In this document: one piece after another, positions 61,003-64,000 of the stretch
Numbering within the stretch: the first letter of the stretch is position 1
Layout of the letters: every line of letters starts with the position of its first letter
Assembly (NCBI GenBank): GCA_019636655.1
Contig: JAHBXB010000004.1
Location: 220,397-284,396, forward strand
DNA from: Phycisphaeraceae bacterium
Lineage (GTDB): Bacteria > Planctomycetota > Phycisphaerae > Phycisphaerales > UBA1924
Length of the DNA: 64,000 nt
Direction: 5' to 3'
Program-made: the position numbers and the translations under genes
Notes under the pieces: model-generated
Seen by the model: only the letters and a program-made list of their open reading frames with translations
The model's database searches: none
Told to the model about the DNA's origin: nothing

Positions 61003-61439
61003 TTGTCTCGTATCCCCTGCGATAGCAGGCGCGAGTTCGAGGCGATTTGGACGTGGCTGCTCGCGTCTAGTGCATTCTCGCCCCGGAAGACTCGATCCTT
61101 CATTGTAGCGATCAGCTGGGCGACTGCGAGCCTCCCAGCGGGCGTCACCTGGTAGTAGACCCTGCCCTTCCCACTTGGTTCGATGCCACAGATCTCGATG
61201 TATTTCTTCTCCAGGAGCAGTCTGAGTTTCCTTGAACGGGCTCCCCCTGACCGGACAATCACTGACGGAATCGGCTCTGGACGTACCGGCATGCCGCGTC
61301 GGTGACCGGGAAGCCCGGCATCGTCGCCGTGGTTGCCGTCAACGGTCAGCTGTCTACCCAACTCGTAGTTCCACAATCGGCCGCTCACGATGATCCTGAC
61401 GAGCAATTCAAACTGGTCCGAAGTCAGCACGTCCGTCAC
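60999..61439 (-). CDS. winged-helix transcriptional regulator-like protein
   Basis: 146 residues from the GTG at 61439, which has AGGA eight bases upstream; a TTG at 61478 would add 13 residues. The pattern is a winged helix-turn-helix: SDQFELLVRIIVSGRLWNYE, then SRKLRLLLEKKYIEICGIEP and GKGRVYYQVTPAGRLAVAQL, where GKGRVYYQVT forms the wing. The middle (about residues 37-65) is a polar insert. It resembles PadR/MarR-like regulators but no subfamily is evident. It is divergent from the operon at 61713, so it may control the shared 273-bp intergenic region. Confidence 0.6.
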   Translation of the reverse strand: MTDVLTSDQFELLVRIIVSGRLWNYELGRQLTVDGNHGDDAGLPGHRRGMPVRPEPIPSVIVRSGGARSRKLRLLLEKKYIEICGIEPSGKGRVYYQVTPAGRLAVAQLIATMKDRVFRGENALDASSHVQIASNSRLLSQGIRDK

Positions 61440-61712
61440 AAAGCGGTTCCTCACGAGGTGGGCGCAGGCTAGTAACAAATAGCTGCAAGCACAACTGGAA
61501 TCTCCGCCGAGTCGCGAGGATTCGCGGATTCAACCGCTGCGCGGCGCACCGATGCGCGGCGCAGGCTGTTGTCATACCTGGACTTGCGGTAACCCATACC
61601 AGGTGATGGCAAGAAACACATCACGCCCGGGTCGGGGGCCAAGTTCGGAGCGTTTTGCCGGAATTGGGTGCATGGACTCCATCCAGCTCGGTCTAGGGAA
61701 GGAGGCATGACA

Positions 61713-62216
61713 ATGAACAGAGCCCACCTGTTCCTCGATCGAGCGACCGCGTTGGCTGCCCTGCAGCACCCGCTTACTCCGAGTGGCGGCCTCGTCACGA
61801 AGCGTGCCAATCGGCAAGCCATCTTGGCGATAGACGAGTTTCTTGCGGCCGAGATCAACATTGCAGCGTCACGTGCGGAGGCACAGTTCGGTCTTCGCAA
61901 CCTGGTCGCGTCGAATGGGACGGGAGCGCCTGCGCTCTTGCAGCGCATGGCGAGGGCCCAGCTTCGGGCGAGCCTTCATCGCAACGTACGCCGCGGTCTT
62001 GGGCTCTCGGTTGTCGCCGTGGAGTCGGAGAGGTTGGAGAGCGCCGCCGTAATCGCGGCGGTCTACCGCCAGCCAAGCCCGTCACCATCCATCGTCGCTG
62101 CCAATGTACTGCGTCTTCGAGTGGCACTGGAAGTCGCTCAAGCAACCCGCAGTCTGGCGTCGCAATCACTGCATCGTCGCTTTCTCAGCCGCATCTCGCA
62201 GCTTGTGGGGTCTTGA
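61713..62216 (+). CDS. hypothetical helical protein, first gene of the sigma-like operon
   Basis: 167 residues. Of two nearby ATGs, 61713 is chosen since AGGAGG lies eight bases upstream. It is predicted all-helical and rich in Ala, Arg and Ser, with no membrane helix: for example RANRQAILAIDEFLAAEINI and RMARAQLRASLHRNVRRGLG. The basic C-terminal half (VALEVAQATRSLASQSLHRR) could bind nucleic acid. No family recognised. Only 14 bp separate it from the sigma-like gene. Confidence 0.55.
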   Translation: MNRAHLFLDRATALAALQHPLTPSGGLVTKRANRQAILAIDEFLAAEINIAASRAEAQFGLRNLVASNGTGAPALLQRMARAQLRASLHRNVRRGLGLSVVAVESERLESAAVIAAVYRQPSPSPSIVAANVLRLRVALEVAQATRSLASQSLHRRFLSRISQLVGS

Positions 62217-62230
62217 CCAGGAGCTCGTCA

Positions 62231-62863
62231 ATGCCAACGAACAACCCGCGCACCAGCAGCTTTGAAGACACCGACATCGTATCGGCCCTCGGCAATAGAC
62301 AACGGCTCGAAGATCTCCGACTACGGATAATCGAGCACGTCCTCCGAATCGCTGGTGCGTATACGCATGGTGGCAAAGTGCCACCGGCCGAAACAACTGC
62401 CGAGGTCTGCGGTGGTTTGATGGTGTGCCAGGTACGAGGCTCGATGGTACTAACGATCGCGCGTAAGAAGCGGGTGTCGGAAAACGGCAAGTATCGCGTC
62501 GTGCCTGCGGACATCCTTCGAGACTCCAAGAACCAGTTTGCGCCGTTTAGAGCCTGTCAGCTAATGAAGTATCTGAGGATGAGAACCGTGCTGACATCCA
62601 CCGCGCTGAGCCGTAAGTACGGCGGAGGGGAAAGCGGGATTGAGTCTGCGGCGGTCGAGAATCCGGAGGACGACGTAGAGACGAGAGATCACGCGGAACG
62701 GATTCGACACGCGCTCACTCCGGATGAGTTCTGGGTGTGGAGAATGGAGAGTGAGGGATGCCGCCAAGACGTCATCGGCGAAGCCATCGGCTGCAGCCGG
62801 CGTCGCGTCCAAGCCATAGGTCAGCGAGTGAGAGAGAAGCTTGAGGCGCATCGCCACGCGTAA
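62231..62863 (+). CDS. sigma-70 region 4-like protein
   Basis: 210 residues from the ATG at 62231, with AGGAG eight bases upstream. The C-terminal ~65 residues, DHAERIRHALTPDEFWVWRM, ESEGCRQDVIGEAIGCSRRR and VQAIGQRVREKLEA, form a convincing sigma region 4-type helix-turn-helix (the IGEAIGCSRRRVQ recognition unit). The N-terminal 130 residues do not show a clear region 2, the -10 binding part of sigma factors, though RGSMVLTIARKKRVSENGKY may be a diverged remnant. It could be an unusual sigma factor or a region-4-only regulator. The next gene encodes an HxxxCxxC protein, as for many anti-sigma factors. Confidence 0.6.
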   Translation: MPTNNPRTSSFEDTDIVSALGNRQRLEDLRLRIIEHVLRIAGAYTHGGKVPPAETTAEVCGGLMVCQVRGSMVLTIARKKRVSENGKYRVVPADILRDSKNQFAPFRACQLMKYLRMRTVLTSTALSRKYGGGESGIESAAVENPEDDVETRDHAERIRHALTPDEFWVWRMESEGCRQDVIGEAIGCSRRRVQAIGQRVREKLEAHRHA

Positions 62864-62909
62864 CGGCGATTCGAGAGCGCACGAGAAACCAAGGAGTCAG
62901 GAGCACACA

Positions 62910-63332
62910 ATGGTCACGAACGAGTCCATGCAGAACGACGATCACGATGGCCACTCGATGTGGCGGCAGGGTCGCCGTGTAGCCGACCTGTCACGCCCTC
63001 TTGCGGAGGGCTCCGCCTTCGTCTTCGACCACACCGGATGTATCGGAAGCTGCCGCGCCGTCTTCGATGCCTACCTGCGAGGTGGGCTCACTGAGCCGGA
63101 GATGAGTGCGGTGGAGGTGCATCAGTCGCGGTGTAGAAAATGTCACAACACGCTCTTTGCGCTTCTCGGTGAGTTCGAGGACTCGCTCGTCGGTACCTCT
63201 CAGGAAGACACAGAGGACTCGTCAGGCAGCGAGGGCGGCGACGAGGACGAGGAGCCTGCCTTCGATCGTGAAAGTGTCACGGAATCCGAAAGAGCCGTGC
63301 AGGCGGGAGGAGAGCCTCGGTTTTGTTGGTGA
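62910..63332 (+). CDS. HxxxCxxC zinc-finger (anti-sigma-like) acidic protein
   Basis: 140 residues from the ATG at 62910 (AGGAG upstream). The centre, FDAYLRGGLTEPEMSAVEVH with QSRCRKCHNTLFALLGEFED, contains H-x3-C-x2-C after an acidic helix, the layout of the zinc-binding anti-sigma (ZAS) domain, although the usual upstream His/Cys partner differs. The C-terminal ~45 residues are strongly acidic (DTEDSSGSEGGDEDEEPAFD) and have no membrane helix, so it would act in the cytoplasm. It sits directly after the region 4-like gene and could bind or sequester it. This is inference from order and motif. Confidence 0.55.
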   Translation: MVTNESMQNDDHDGHSMWRQGRRVADLSRPLAEGSAFVFDHTGCIGSCRAVFDAYLRGGLTEPEMSAVEVHQSRCRKCHNTLFALLGEFEDSLVGTSQEDTEDSSGSEGGDEDEEPAFDRESVTESERAVQAGGEPRFCW

Positions 63333-63380
63333 GGTGACAGCCGTCACGCAAGCCACCAAGCCCTTCACAAGGAGATGACG

Positions 63381-63737
63381 ATGAAGACCACGTTCCCATT
63401 CGATGCAGTGGCGTTCAGCAAGCTGTTCAGCCAGAGCGGTGAGCTGTTCGCGGTAGTGTCCTTCAAGGCCAAGCAATGCAATGCGACGTTTCAAGTAGAC
63501 TTCGACTCGCCGATCGTCGGCCCTCGTGGTCGGGCGTTCTTCGCAGTGACCTTCCGACGAGGCGAAGAGGTACTCGCCGAGCATGGAGTGCTCGAGTGCG
63601 AGGCGGGCGAGGCTCAGGATCGGGTACGGTTCACACGGTTCATCGACCCGGCAGCCCTTTCTGGGACGGGGTTCTTCAACTTCGTGTTCGGGACCGACTT
63701 CGATGGCGCTTCACGGTTCCTTCCACGGGTCGCCTAG
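63381..63737 (+). CDS. hypothetical beta-rich protein, last gene of the sigma-like operon
   Basis: 118 residues. The ATG at 63381 is preferred to that at 63375 because AAGGAG lies six bases before it. It is soluble and rich in Phe and beta-strand residues: SGELFAVVSFKAKQCNATFQ, then GRAFFAVTFRRGEEVLAEHG and RVRFTRFIDPAALSGTGFFN. No family recognised. The strong terminator at 63777 ends the operon directly after it. Confidence 0.5.
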   Translation: MKTTFPFDAVAFSKLFSQSGELFAVVSFKAKQCNATFQVDFDSPIVGPRGRAFFAVTFRRGEEVLAEHGVLECEAGEAQDRVRFTRFIDPAALSGTGFFNFVFGTDFDGASRFLPRVA

Positions 63738-63776
63738 CTCCCCTCTCCGGGTTGACAGCCCGAGCAGTTCTCGTCG

Positions 63777-63809
63777 CCCCCTCCCGGGCTGGCCGGGAGG
63801 GGGTTGTGT
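63777..63809 (+). terminator. strong rho-independent terminator of the sigma-like operon
   Basis: CCCCCTCCCGG (63777-63787) pairs perfectly with CCGGGAGGGGG (63793-63803) around a five-base loop and is followed by TTGTGTT. It ends transcription from the left about 40 bp after the last stop. Confidence 0.8.
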
Positions 63810-63903
63810 TGCGCGGTTCGGGGATGGTGCTGTGCCTGCCTTGAGTGCTGGATTGCTCGCAGGACTCCGTCAACGCGGCGAGCGACGGGTCTAATGGCGT
63901 ACC

Positions 63904-64000
63904 CTAATACCCCCTCAGCACCACCTCGCGCTGGGCCCAGTCGCGCCAGGACTGGGAGTCGCCGCGGAAGGCGATGTCGCGGAGCAGGCCGGGGGTGCGG
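63904..64000 (-). CDS. C-terminal end of an unknown leftward gene (cut by window)
   Basis: On the minus strand a frame open from the window edge reads TPGLLRDIAFRGDSQSWRDW, then AQREVVLRGY and stops at a TAG at 63904-63906. Codon use is like the core genes. Too little is present to name a family. Confidence 0.45.
   Translation of the reverse strand, partial: RTPGLLRDIAFRGDSQSWRDWAQREVVLRGY

Noticed and set aside
1..64000. CRISPR arrays, rRNA genes, prophage structural genes
   Set aside because: Looked for on both strands; no regularly spaced repeats, no rRNA-like stretch and no capsid, tail or integrase gene was seen.

Overview
The window is a 64 kb stretch of a GC-rich bacterial chromosome that reads most like a planctomycete, probably of the class Phycisphaerae. 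This is inferred from gene content: a secreted protein with a PEP-CTERM-type tail, dockerin-like EF-hand pairs on exported proteins, a DUF1800/DUF1501 pair, a CxxCGYDL zinc-ribbon membrane protein, futalosine-type menaquinone synthesis, and a PilM/N/O/B cluster. There is no rRNA, no CRISPR array and no intact prophage.

Layout. 1-20.4 kb is mostly ordinary chromosome: the end of a GH35-like beta-galactosidase, a PEP-CTERM protein, a leftward run (PDZ protein, APH-type kinase, YicC, SecG, TpiA, Bax-inhibitor-1 protein), a proton antiporter with a flavin halogenase-like enzyme, GuaB, three tandem paralogous small membrane proteins, Aat, an FG-GAP/dockerin protein, a sodium:solute symporter, a bestrophin-like membrane protein, a zinc-ribbon protein and an NmrA-like oxidoreductase. 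20.4-28.4 kb is accessory: two Imm26-like immunity genes 6.3 kb apart, an RND efflux pair between them, small AT-richer genes, and a truncated Rhs/YD-repeat fragment that stops at the 3' end of tRNA-Ile(GAT).

28.7-57.3 kb returns to chromosomal genes: an HD-GYP protein, a solitary membrane-fusion protein, futalosine hydrolase, a five-gene type IV pilus/type II secretion-like operon, the DUF1800/DUF1501 pair, a DUF3568-like lipoprotein, a serine hydrolase, acetyl-CoA synthetase, two cyclophilins flanking an outer-membrane protein, a FixL/FixJ-like pair, MutY, a dockerin/beta-helix protein, a NifU N-domain protein, and diadenylate cyclase CdaA with CdaR.

57.3-63.8 kb is a second accessory region: a ribbon-helix-helix-like protein, a decayed IS5-type element with recognisable terminal inverted repeats, a lipoprotein alpha/beta hydrolase, a short copy of the tRNA-Ile 3' end, a two-gene winged-helix operon, and divergent from it a four-gene operon with a sigma region 4-like protein and an HxxxCxxC protein that ends at a strong terminator. 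The last 100 bases hold the end of another leftward gene.

The most interesting points are the sigma-like/HxxxCxxC operon, the Rhs/Imm26 relic at tRNA-Ile, the triplet of small membrane proteins, the DLA substitution in the CdaA active-site motif, and a change of strand base skew across the window. All names come from reading motifs by eye; no database search was run.
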